Assembly (NCBI GenBank): GCA_903813345.2
Contig: CAIIXF020000005.1
Location: forward strand, 9,613,375 to 9,677,374
From: Owenia fusiformis
Lineage: Eukaryota; Annelida; Polychaeta; Sabellida; Oweniidae
DNA length: 64,000 nucleotides
Direction: 5' to 3'
The translations under genes were made by a program, and so were the position numbers. Below, piece after piece: positions 50,192-64,000 of this stretch (position 1 is its first letter; every line of letters begins with the position of its first letter). Under the pieces are notes generated by a model that saw only the letters and a program-made list of their open reading frames with translations, did not search any database and was not told the DNA's origin.

Positions 50192-50791
50192 AGTGACATA
50201 GATTGACGTTCCATTAATAATACAACATCAAGAGATTGTGTTATCTTGACAAGATGAAACATGATGTAACTGCGATGATATTCAAATGTTTCAATGACTC
50301 ATTTTTATCTGATGATGAATACAGAATATACCAGCTGATCAGTAACATATCTGTTAGTTTGTTTTGAAATGTATAATAAAATAATCTTACTGCAATATGT
50401 ATACTCAATTTGAAGTTCTGTTTCATATTTAGATACGTGAAAACAATGTCTAATACCCCCTCTCCTAATGCAAGTTAAACTTACCGCCGATTTATTAATT
50501 CTCTTGGAAAGAACATTTCATGATACCCTAACCTCATCAAATTTGAATTGTGCAGTTCTTTATATTTTTAAAAAGTAACTAATGCATCCATCCTAGTACC
50601 TTTAGCATAACAGACAAATGACTAAATCACATGAATCCCAATACTACATATAGTACTAACTAGAACATAAAGGCCAAACCTTGAATTCATAAGCGCAAAT
50701 GCCAAAGGGAAGGGTGACCAAAAACTTTAAAGAAACCAAACAAGAAAAGCAAACTATAAGGGTAAATCTGTCATAAGAAAAGTAGACCCTA
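50192..50791. other. Downstream flank with dispersed repeat copy
   Basis: Contains a possible polyadenylation signal (50375-50380), then a diverged copy of the TAATACCCCCT family (about 50430-50790) whose continuation resumes after the transposon at 51850 (TATATCCCAAAA). No coding signal. Confidence 0.6.
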
Positions 50792-51849
50792 CAGGGTGTT
50801 CCAAAAGTAACAGGACTGGTGTTGGCATTTTGTCAATTCTGAACCGAGCGTGTTCAAATTTTTACAAATTGTACTTTGAAGTAGTGCAACTAGAATTCTA
50901 AAGTTTCAGAAAAAATGATTAAACGCAGGTAGAGTTATGGTTGCTATAGTAACATGACATCACAATACCCGGGGCAACTTTTTCATGAAAATTTAATATC
51001 TATCATTTTGGTTTTACTGAAGAAAGATTTAATTCACCTATTACAATACAGCATTTCTTGTTTGTTTTATTAGTTGCTTTGTAGTAATGGTGTTGCTATA
51101 CAACTCAGATTCAAGTATGATTTCATAATAATAATATTTATTCAATTCACTGGAATAACACTATGTATGACAGACAGCACAATTCATGGTTGAGCTTTTG
51201 AAAAGACCCCATTTGAAGCCAGTTATCCACCTTGATAACGTTCTTGCCTGTAAGTCAGCATTAAACCACTGCAGCTATAGAGGAGCTAGGTCATGAGGTC
51301 TAAGACAATGTACCATATTCTTCTGATCATGCAATATCTAATTTTTACTTATATTAAGAATGGAATGTATGGAATGTTAAACAGCTCGGTAAGACCTTTA
51401 AAGATAAGAATGACCGCCTCCAAGTTGTCCAATGGACCCTGCATGACATGTCCTAAAATGGGTTCACTTATGTGTTTGAGTCATGGATACAGAGTACGTA
51501 ACTCTTGGACTGACCAAAGAGGAGCCTACTTTTCAAAGTAGAGGATACATAGGAATATCAAATGATGTATTTAGCAAATGTAATTCCCGCCAGTTGTTGG
51601 ATTTTAACTTTGATATGGGGTGTACAAAACGCTTAAAGTCTCAGTAACTCTCTGTTTGGAATGTTGCCCCGGGTATTGTGATGTCACGTTACCATAGCAA
51701 CCATAACTCTAACAGAGTTTCATAATTTTGGACGAAACTTTGCAGTTTAAGTTACCATGCATAAAAGTACATCATGTAAAATTTTGAAGATGATTGGTGC
51801 ATATTAAACAAAATACCAGCACCAGTCCTGTTACTTTTGGAACACCCTG
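50792..51849. mobile_element. 1,058-bp TA-flanked inverted-repeat DNA transposon
   Basis: Left end CAGGGTGTTCCAAAAGTAAC and right end GTTACTTTTGGAACACCCTG are perfect reverse complements. Arm similarity continues inwards for about 200 bp (GGTTGCTATAGTAACATGAC against GTCACGTTACCATAGCAACC). TA lies on both sides (50790-50791 and 51850-51851), as for Tc1/mariner elements. The interior has frames broken by stops and no transposase motif I recognise, so it is non-autonomous or decayed. Confidence 0.85.
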
Positions 51850-51851
51850 TA

Positions 51852-53080
51852 TATATCCCAAAATAGTAAGACTGCAAGCGAATGAGCGACAAAATACCAA
51901 TCCTAAAATAATACTAGGATAAAAGAGATTGATTGAACCATTTTATGACCTGGCTGACAATGACAAAAGAGAAACTGGTATTTCATGTCATCAAATCATT
52001 ATCAACAAAATATTTTTAACATCAAGGTAAATAAATAATTACATAGCATTAGAAAGTCCAAAAGGTCTATCAAAGAATCACATTTTCGACATTAAAGGAA
52101 TAAGAAGGGATACAGAGTGAAAAAAGTTTGAAGCAACATGTCAATATTTTTCTTACAAACCCCTTTAGCGATCAAATACATAAGGTATTGCCGAGCAAAA
52201 TATTGCAAAATGATTCCCTTCTAGTTCCTTTGAAGTTTGGAACCCTGTCACTAAAATGAGAAAAGGAATATCCACAAAGTCTAAAACACAACTTGATGAA
52301 AGGACTTGTGATATGTGCAATAGACACAAACAGAGACTGAACAAAAATTTATATTCTGAATGCTCAGAAATATTAAGGATTGCTATGATAGCACAAGCAA
52401 ATGCCATCAACTAAACAAACGGAAGTCAAAATGACCTGGCTGTTTCTCTCGGAACCGTAATTAGTTGATCTTTATTGATTCAAAAACTATATTTTAATGC
52501 ATAGATTTAGACAATAAAAGTCAAATGTATGAGGTACCTCATTGGTTGGGGCTGGTGTTTTTACACCTTGTGCAATTTACAAGTATACTTCTTTTTAAAT
52601 CTGCCGTGAGACGAAAATTATTGACAACTATAATATGAATCATTGTTCAAGTTTTGAGTCCACGCAGAAACTATGGGATCATTGATAAGTTCATATCAAT
52701 TCTAATTCTAAAGTTGCATGCCGGTTTATTCAGTTATTATGAATTTCTTATTTGAGCGAAAGAAAAAGATAGATGGCATTACACTGACAGTTGTACACCG
52801 ACGAGTAAATAGATATGGTAGACACAAATAGATGTCAGATGACAATCATTTTGTATTTCTTAACTGTAATGGCAAGTATTTGGTGCTGCGGGACAACAGA
52901 TCATAAAGAATATCCAGGCAATCAATGGCCAATAACCGTTAATATTGTTTTCGTTGGTCTGTTTCATTGATATATCTTATTAGAATAAGACACGCTATCG
53001 GATGAGACTTACATTGATAAAAGTATTGAGTACAATACAAAAGCCTGAGCTGAGTATAACAATTGTATGTTCACTTGTTC
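51852..53080. other. Intergenic, nothing recognised
   Basis: AT-rich; only short chance ORFs, no repeats or exon-like segments detected. Confidence 0.6.
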
Positions 53081-53299
53081 AGTGAAACCTGTATATCAAA
53101 CACCTTTCTAATCCAGACACCTCTCAATGTGAACACCTTTCCTCGGTTTATCTTCCATGGATTCATATTATGAAAAAGCCTTGAAATGTGAACACCTCCC
53201 ATATCCGGAAAACTCTCAATGTGAACACTTTTTCTCGACTTCTTATTTTCCATGTATTTAATTGCTAATCCGAACACTTTTGGAACACATGGAGGTACT
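53081..53299. mobile_element. Probable Tigger/pogo-like MITE
   Basis: Starts CAGTGAAACCTGTATATC and ends near GGAGGTACTG (reverse complement CAGTACCTCC). Inside, the phrase CTCAATGTGAACAC occurs twice, at about 53124 and 53215. No TA duplication was visible. Confidence 0.45.
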
Positions 53300-56200
53300 G
53301 TCATCCAAATACACATGAAGCCGCAACTGATCAGTGATCACACGTGTCAATATGATGCAAAATGCATATATCATTTGAGAACAATTTATCCATGTGTAAA
53401 TTCTATGACATTGTTTTCTTACTATTTACCGGATTAGGGTATTTAATTAGTTCACCTCATTACAAGCAAGTATAATATGAGATGACGTTTATTTTATCAT
53501 ACTGACGAAAGACGTATTTATTTTCCGGAAGTCTTAGCAAATAAGATCAATATAATAGATGAAATCCAATCAATTGAGCAATTTACAGAACGATTTTCAT
53601 TCAACCAAATATAGATATTCTTGATCTAATTATAGAATTGACGATGCAAAAATAGCTGAAAATCGAAGTCCCTACGTAGTTATATTGCATTCTGGGTGAT
53701 CCTAAAGCATTGGACGTTGCTGACTGACGTCAAATTGTGATCAATAATTCAGTATGAGGCACTTAACTTTTAACTTAGAAAATACACGTCTATATTAAAC
53801 AATTGAAACACAGTTTAATTATATAAGTGTAAGATGAAGTATCAAAATCATAATGACTAACAACATATATTACTGTATAATTGATCCTCTCTATTTATTG
53901 AAATAAGTAGTTAATGTCAGAAGCTGTATAACAATGTCTGTAAAGGAATCGATCAGCTACCAGCCAAGACATAAATAAGTACATTTTCTAATCCAATATA
54001 GTTGCCTGCGTATACGCTGGCTAGAAATCAATAGATATTGAGTTCCTGCAAACAGCATAAGACACTAGAAATGATCAAATGTATTATTTGATGTTATATT
54101 TTGTGAAAATACACTCTGCAATGTGTATAGGTCTGTATCACGTCATCCAAATAATTCATGGTAAAGAAACGACTTGCACACAGGATCGATGCCAAATTTG
54201 CTGAATTAAATTAATGTTACTATATTTAATCTCATTGGTAGGATAATATCATACAGAAACAATATGCAGAAAACAAGCTGTTATCAAGATTTAAGTCAAA
54301 CTTAGTTAATTTTAGTTAAATCCCAAAAGAACAAAATATTTACATTGTGTTCCGTTTGTGATGTCATTTAAACCAGATCTTGTTTGCTCCCCGGTTTGCT
54401 GTAATTTGCAATTTGGAATTAAAATCAATTAATTGTTGTCATTTGGTTATCAGAGAGATGATTAAGACATTAACAGTTTGAACATACTGACGCTTAAAAT
54501 CTGAGGCATCAAGTGGTAATTTAATAGACTCTTGTATTTCTCATAGTGTCTTGTACTTTTACAATCTATCATTTGTAATTTAAACAATTTGTAGATTAAC
54601 AATCTTATTTGCTCACAAATACGTAATATATGAACACTGTTTGTCCTATTTCTCCTTTTATCTGCCGGTGCCTTGTCTTGCTTTGTTATGTGGCAATAGC
54701 AACTGCTGTGTAGTGTGTACGGAATATTCATAACACTGACTCATTTTTTCAATGGCAATTCTCTTACGTCTTTGTTTAGTTGTATCTGTCAGTGTGTCTG
54801 ATGAATATAAATGACATATGCCAAGTAACTAGGTACATTTTCGCAGTATGACGGTAGTTTTACATCAACAGTGACATCAAGGCTGAGTAACGGTTAATGT
54901 ACTAACACACAATGCAGCTTTATGATTTCAATCACCTCCAAGCAAAGAACCTTGGACAGCCTATTACTTTCCTCTGCGTACAACTGGTTATACCTCATCT
55001 CAGTTTCTGAAAATAACAACTTAAACTGTTAAATATAACACTGCAACAATTAACTGTAATATATCACTTCACATCCGTCGGGAAGGGTGACCTAAGGACA
55101 CTACATGAACCCTTTTATTTTTTTATCATTCAATCCATTTTCTATATTATATTCTGAAGATATCATAAAACAGGTATTCATTACTATTTTTGTTAAAATA
55201 ATAAGGCAAAATATCATTTGAAACTGGAAGGCAGATTAAGCAATTAAAACTGATTAACATAGATAGATGTTTTAACTATACACTATATGGAGATTATCAT
55301 ATCACTCATACATGTATAACCACGATGCAAAAACACTCTATTATAAAGAGCATTTCAATGCACAGTAAGAAACACTTACTTTATACAAAAGGCATGTATG
55401 AGTTTAGATTTAGATAGAGATGCCACGAGCTTTTGAACGTCATCCAATATTGTCTACACTGTCACCAATGTCTTTAAGATATGACTGGAGGTACATGTAT
55501 CTGTGCTGCAACAACCTAGAATATCACCAAAAAAACACATTACTCGAGTGTATATATCGAAACACTGGCGGTTAAGCATGTGCCTTTGCCGAATGCAGTG
55601 ACCATAGTTTAGATTCTTAACGATTTTTAATTTTGGGTTCTAGAGGTTTTTTCAAAAAATCACTTTGATGTAATAATGACGTCTGGAATTAGTTCAATAA
55701 GAGTTTATGCAATATCGTATTTTAAATATTGCCTTTTGTATATTCAATTCATAATTATTTCATAATTGCAATATTTTGTCATTATTTACACAAGAATAAT
55801 TTGATTTAATTGCTATTATTGTATCATTGTTAACTTACTCATGTTTTAAACATCAGTATTGAACGATGATCTCGATTTTGATACATGGTGACACCAGTAT
55901 CCTCGTGTATCACGCCCTCAGATACGCCGCTAGTTCATCAGCCCGCATCATAAAAACTGCTTCTTACATCATAATGGCTGCTACGTACATCTGTAAAACA
56001 TATTTACTGGCAATAAATATAAGCATGAAACTACTATGTCTTGAAATACTGGCGGGCAATGCCTATCAGATTTAGACAAAATATTCAATTATATAACAGC
56101 ATAAATTTGATTTTTTTTTTCTCCAAATTATGAATATTTTGCTTACAAAATCAAGGCTAAAAAGTCCAATTGAACCTTTCAAAATCATTAACTATCAATT

Positions 56201-57265
56201 TAGACATTTGAGAGGCCCTCATCCCTATGTATTAAGAGTTCAACCTACCTACGTGAACATTACTTTATAATACATTTATAGTATTAAGTATGAGTGAAGC
56301 CAAGAGTAAAGTCCACTTGATTATACAGATAAAGAAAACATTTTGATATTTAATAAGTTGACTTATCTATGAATGTCCTTATATTTATAAAAAATAACAA
56401 TCACGAAGGTTCACCGTTGCTCATATATCTGATCAATTGTTCTAAAATGTATGTTTATTTGTCTACGCTATTTTAAGAATATTCCAAAACAGTCGATTCA
56501 TTAGTTCACTAAGAAAGGAAAATGTGTTCAAAAACAAAAGCGTTTTCCTGATCAAGCTGTTAATTAAGTTATTTGGTAAATGTTTTTTCAATAATATTTG
56601 ATAACAAAATATAATCCAAGAAACCTGTAGGATTGGAAAATATTCCATATGATGAGCAATGGTGTACTTAAGTTGGAAAGCTAACAGTTAAAATGTTCTA
56701 GTATATTCTATAAGTAAAATCGCTGTAAACGGCCAAGAGTTAAAATATTTTTTGGCAAGCTACACCAAGTCCCTTGTATTTTAGGCAAATGATTCATGCA
56801 CTTGATAAACAGTCGAATGTTCTAGATGCTAGTACAGAGGGTGTCGCTGACTGAAACACAAACAACATATCCTCCAGCAGGTACTCCTATAACAACACCA
56901 TGAAAACACCATGTAGCCGTCGTTTTAGACTATTCTAGAATGGTAAAAATAACACGGGATTGATTGTACTGTGTTACATTTCAAAGTAGCCATATCATTA
57001 ATATATTATTTATATTTATTATCATATACCAATATACAGAGATCTCAACATTGGAAAAGTTTCAACTGATTTTTCTATCTACTGTCAACACCACATTCGT
57101 CGTCATTCTTAGTTTAACACACATTCTGATACTCATCGCATCTACCTTCTCGAATTCGATATAATACTGTTCAAACTGATGAAGAGATTGTATGATGGAT
57201 AGTGCATATATTTAATGAGTAGTATTCTAATTGGACTGGTGGTCAAATCTCTAAAATACCTGAAC
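53300..57265. other. Intergenic desert
   Basis: About 4 kb of AT-rich DNA without recognisable genes, RNA genes or transposons. It may hold distal control elements of the EGR gene; the sequence alone does not show any. Confidence 0.55.
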
Positions 57266-57450
57266 ATAGGTGTAGCCAGGAGTTCAACCCCATCCCCCCA
57301 TTTAACCAATAAAACGACCATGAGATAGAAGAAGAAAAGACCTTTAAAATGCTTTTTATTTGATAAATCTTAATTTTTGGGCTTGGTTATGCCAAAATGG
57401 CACAATGGCGATAGTACCACCCCCCTGACTGAAAGCTGGCTACGCCCCTG
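57266..57450. mobile_element. 185-bp hAT-like MITE
   Basis: Ends ATAGGTGTAGCCAGGAG and AGCTGGCTACGCCCCTG are imperfect inverted repeats of the common GGCGTAGCCAG type. Flanks CTGAACA and CTGAATA could be a mutated target duplication of 7-8 bp. Confidence 0.55.
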
Positions 57451-58230
57451 CTGAATACTTTTATATATATAGACGAGTGCAATGACAATGGAACGTGACG
57501 TATATAATTCATTAACACATGAGAGTTTCATTTTCTATCTGGTAGCAACACATATTAACTGTTCACTATTTTAATGAAATTCTCATTAACACAAGAGTTG
57601 CGTACAGAAACGTTATGACTACGGAGAAGGTCAAACAAGAATAGCATCCTGATGGCCTCTGAGTTATTACTCCCTCTTTCAAATGGTCAATGCTAGAAGA
57701 GTACAACTTAAAACGAGAAAAAATTGACACTATTAAACAAGTTTAATAATTTTAATTATATCAGTTAATTTTAAATTGATAGTGCAGTATTAACATGCTT
57801 CGTGACTACTTACTTCCTGATGCCATCTGCCTAAGTTTGAGCACAAAAAATGATAGGCAATGATCAACGCTTATTCCTTAAAACTAGGTCAGTTTTGGAA
57901 GCCTCCCTTACAGCCTTATGACATTACGAACGCTATAATGCTATGATATTTGCCTTGAATATTATCCTTGTATATACAAAGTACAACACAGGAAAATTCA
58001 TTGATTTTATGCTTGCACGCTATTCCATAGACCGTCATGTTGTACATGTGTGTTTATTAACTGTCGACCTTTAAACCTGTGTTTAATTGACCACATTTGC
58101 TTTACATTATTTGATCTTATCAGATATATCAATATCGCCAAGTTAAAAATAGAAATGAACTAGTATACTCGAGCTATACAGCTGTCTATTCATGTACATA
58201 AATTATATCGATTTGATATTGACCTTTAAA

Positions 58231-58292
58231 CCGGAATTTACCGTACGATGTTCGTAAGTATTCGTTACATTCCGGTTGCCGTATAAGGAAGT
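58231..58292. promoter_or_regulatory. Distal Ets-motif cluster of the EGR promoter
   Basis: CCGGAA at 58231-58236, TTCCGG at 58270-58275 and AGGAAGT at 58286-58292 are close matches to Ets-factor cores. They lie within an inverted repeat (58248-58257 with 58304-58313). Confidence 0.45.
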
Positions 58293-58325
58293 TTCCGTAA
58301 AATTTACGAACATAGCCGAATCTGC

Positions 58326-58350
58326 CCGGAAGATCATGTCCCATATATGG
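58326..58350 (+). promoter_or_regulatory. Ets + CArG serum-response element 1
   Basis: CCGGAAG (58326-58332) followed 8 bp later by CCATATATGG (58341-58350). The Ets-CArG arrangement is the binding layout of SRF with ternary complex factors in vertebrate EGR1 and FOS promoters. Confidence 0.72.
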
Positions 58351-58414
58351 GCATGCCACTTAATGTAAACACAAAGTCAAGAGTATTGGAATGCTGAGAC
58401 CGGTAGAGCATATG

Positions 58415-58433
58415 CCATATATGGAAGTTCCGG
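58415..58433 (+). promoter_or_regulatory. CArG box 2 with inverted Ets core
   Basis: CCATATATGG (58415-58424) followed by AAGTTCCGG, an Ets core on the opposite strand (58428-58433). Same CArG core as elements 1 and 3. Confidence 0.68.
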
Positions 58434-58684
58434 GTTATAAGGTCGGACATATCGAATAAATTATGAATGCCAGTTTACTACTATGTAAATAGACTCGATA
58501 GAACAAAACTTCAAAATGCGACATATTTCGAAGATGACACTTAAAACTAACTCGATATTCGTGTAAACACAATTATTTTACACATATTCCCAAATTTTTA
58601 TTTCTAAAATCTTACGAAAATGTTGATTTTGATGCACTTTTTGGGTGGAGAATAGTAATCTTTTATTTATTGTAAACGTCAATC

Positions 58685-58692
58685 TGACGTCA
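58685..58692 (+). promoter_or_regulatory. Perfect CRE
   Basis: TGACGTCA, the full palindromic CREB/ATF site, 108 bp upstream of the TATA-like box. An inverted CCAAT (ATTGG, 58730-58734) lies between. Confidence 0.65.
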
Positions 58693-58746
58693 CTGGCAAT
58701 CGATCTCATTTGGGACTTCCAGCGCTCTGATTGGCTAGGCGTAGAG

Positions 58747-58768
58747 CCATATATGGAAAGCTGACGTA
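58747..58768 (+). promoter_or_regulatory. Proximal CArG box 3 with CRE half-site
   Basis: CCATATATGG (58747-58756) and TGACGTA (58762-58768), placed about 40 bp before the TATA-like sequence. Confidence 0.7.
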
Positions 58769-58792
58769 GAATGTTCATTCATAAAACTAAAG

Positions 58793-58799
58793 TATATAT
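58793..58799 (+). promoter_or_regulatory. TATA-like box of the EGR gene
   Basis: TATATAT, which would place transcription start near 58820-58830 and give a 5' UTR of about 160 bases before ATG 58988. Confidence 0.5.
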
Positions 58800-58987
58800 T
58801 GATGTAGTTCATTCATAGATTTTGAGAGCTTCAAGAACGGAGTATTACTGGAGTCCATGATACAACGGGATTTTAACAACGGATAGCTGTCATAGTGTTA
58901 TATAACAGCAGTAATAGCTGACAGTGGATTAATATTGGATAAGAATATCTACATAATAAACTGGAGGAAGACAGCCAAGAGCCGAAA

Positions 58988-62141
<3,154 letters not shown>

Positions 62142-63190
62142 TGCAAGAACAATCTTTATTGAACACAGTGACGAACTATAAGAGCAAAGCTCAAGAGGCA
62201 GAGTTTAATATGGCTAGCCTGATTATTTTATTTAATCTTAACAGTGGTTTTGGAAAGAATTGTGGTATTAACTATTTAATATCATAGTGTCTTTAAAAAC
62301 ACTTTTTGGTGCTTATCAAAGATAAAGTATATACCTATTTAAAATATGTTGATTATCATTATTAGTGGGGTACTACTGTCTTGTATTGTTATATGTAAAA
62401 AAGAATATATGTGTGCCATATTTCCAATATAAGTATATGATAACAGGCATACTAGTAGTAGATTGTTATCGAAAACAGAAATTCAAGCATATTTTTATTT
62501 CCTTAACAAGACTATAAACTTTATTTTGAACTTTTGAATGTTGTGGTGTTTCCATGCTTTTTTAGCACATTCTTATTTGTAATTTGCCAAATGTTATTCC
62601 TCAGGTTCCAATACTATAACACACAAAATATTGCATGGAAATCTTCTATTTTTTCATCAAAGTTATATTACAAAAATATATATATTGTTACTGTCATGTG
62701 TACGTGTATGCACTTCATATTGTGTAAGTATTGTACAGTGTACACTGATGCTTTATTTTTCTATTTTGAAAAGCTGTTATAAAACTATATTGAATGTAGT
62801 GAATGTACTTTTATTTTTATTCGTCGTTTATCATTGTTCACATTGTTATATATGTAAAATAAACTACCATGCTGAACTATGGGAGACTACTTTACATATA
62901 AAACTCTGTAAATAGTAATGCCTGGATATTCTAGACATGTGAATTCAGTAGATCTGAATTAAATGCATTAAGTGTCTTTTCTGGGGACACATTTCTTGTT
63001 ACGATTGTTATATGAATTAAGCAACATGGTGCTAGTCATCAAAAGTTGGAATATTATATGTTACACAATACTTGCATGATTAAAGCTAACAGTAATGAAA
63101 TAAGTGTATTGTAAGATGTCGTATGACCCGGTGTGTTCTCAGTGAACAGTCAAAAGTGGTGAAATATTGAAATAAAATCAAAGTGAAAAT
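62142..63190 (+). other. EGR 3' UTR with candidate polyadenylation signals
   Basis: AATAAA occurs at 62858-62863 and 63171-63176. The first 350 bases hold several ATTTA/TATTTAA motifs, in line with the unstable mRNAs of immediate-early genes. Which signal is used cannot be told from sequence. Confidence 0.6.
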
Positions 63191-63228
63191 ACAACTTTAC
63201 AATGTTTGTTAATTTATATCGATCATTT

Positions 63229-63797
63229 AACATCATAAATTACAAATATGAAAACACAAGTACCAAAGAGAAACTCCTAAAATACAATACGAATAACCTG
63301 TAATTTTTATCCAAAATAATGATCTAACGTATATCGACACGATGTCTAACACCCCCTCCTTTATCTTTAGGAACCACAAGCGTTATAAGAACACAATCGT
63401 TATTAGAAAAACACAATACCATGGGACATTTAAATCATTAAACATCATAAATTATAAATCTGTAAACACAAGTACCAAAGAGAAACTCCTAAAATACAGT
63501 AGGCCTATGAGTGATCTGTCATTTTATCCAAAATTATGACCTAACGTATAACGATACAATGTGTAACACCCCCTCTATCTTTAGGGACTAAAACACACAA
63601 CATTGTTACTAGGACACAATCATTATTAGAATAAAACAACACAATACCATGCCACGTTTAAATCATTAAACATCATAGATTATAAATATGTTAACACAAG
63701 TACCAAAGAGAAACTCCTAATATACAGTAGGCATATGAGTGATCTGTCATTTATCCAAAATTATGATCAACCGAATAACGACACGATGTCTAACACC
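63229..63797. repeat. Three tandem copies of a dispersed repeat of about 220 bp
   Basis: AACATCATAAATTA-type starts fall at 63229, 63441 and 63669 (spacing 212 and 228). Each copy carries ACAAGTACCAAAGAGAAACT and a TAACACCC(CCT) end. The last copy is cut short near 63797. Related single copies lie at about 25.1-25.7 and 50.4-50.8 kb. Confidence 0.82.
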
Positions 63798-64000
63798 CAT
63801 ATTCCACATTCCATAAAACACAATAATTCGCATTAATTCGTTTGATTTAGCTACTAAAAATCATTTAGTTAAAACTTAACTCTGCGATCTGATTAATTTG
63901 CTATTTCACATGAATCAGGTGCAAACTCTAGCTGGATTTGATCTCTGTACCTTAGTAGCCAACGACACCACCGGAATCAATGGCTTAAACTACCATTTAG
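63798..64000. other. Window end, nothing recognised
   Basis: About 200 bp without coding or repeat signals that I could identify. Confidence 0.5.

Noticed and set aside
51293-51541. Possible transposase fragment inside the 1-kb transposon
   Set aside because: Frames on both strands are broken by stops and no DDE/DDD motif or helix-turn-helix could be recognised.
55866-56075. 69-codon hydrophobic ORF in the intergenic region
   Set aside because: No homology recognised, no splice or promoter context; expected by chance in 8 kb of AT-rich DNA.

Overview
The window looks like AT-rich nuclear DNA of an invertebrate animal. Reasons: hundreds of short exons with GT..AG introns, an EGR-type zinc-finger gene with a single intron, a Ty3/gypsy LTR retrotransposon, a LINE fragment and many foldback transposons. 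A deuterostome (hemichordate, echinoderm or relative) or a lophotrochozoan would fit; the species cannot be fixed from the sequence alone.

Bases 20-50191 (+ strand) hold the 3' part of one giant extracellular mosaic protein gene. I can place 92 consecutive exons (about 15.8 kb of coding sequence, about 5,250 residues), every junction keeping the reading frame. Order: 68 sushi/CCP modules (20-42502), a von Willebrand D module (42653-43824), C8 (43955-44226), TIL (44548-44756), a TIL-associated/VWC-like piece (45742-45919), EGF (46258-46371), a thrombospondin-1-like module (46574-46741), three EGF modules (47265-49062), a second TSP1-like module (49353-49526) and a SUEL/galactose-lectin module (49893-50183 or to the stop at 50191). 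The 5' end and signal peptide lie before the window. The first 11.7 kb is a young tandem array of a five-dyad unit of about 5 kb; 7599-16933 and 23036-42232 are older exon-by-exon paralogues.

The most striking observation is a cysteine grammar. The modules come in three kinds: six-Cys modules with two extra cysteines around C2, N-type modules with only the upstream extra cysteine, and C-type modules with only the downstream one. All 28 complete N-type modules are followed directly by a C-type module, and six-Cys modules never fall inside a pair. This suggests that an intramodule disulfide has become a bridge between neighbouring modules.

Inside one intron sits a very young Ty3/gypsy element (30734-39902) with 2,064-bp LTRs. 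It has an intact 1,205-codon ORF but lacks reverse transcriptase, RNase H and the integrase core, so it looks like a non-autonomous element that kept its Gag and protease. Other introns hold a 5'-truncated LINE (15.6-16.6 kb), several foldback/MITE elements and a 93-bp satellite (47.8-48.9 kb).

Bases 50.2-58.2 kb are gene-poor and contain a 1,058-bp TA-flanked inverted-repeat transposon and small MITEs. Bases 58.2-63.2 kb hold an EGR/Krox family gene (two exons, 638 aa) whose promoter carries three identical CCATATATGG CArG boxes next to Ets sites and a perfect CRE, the serum-response layout known from vertebrate immediate-early genes. The window ends in three copies of a dispersed repeat of about 220 bp.
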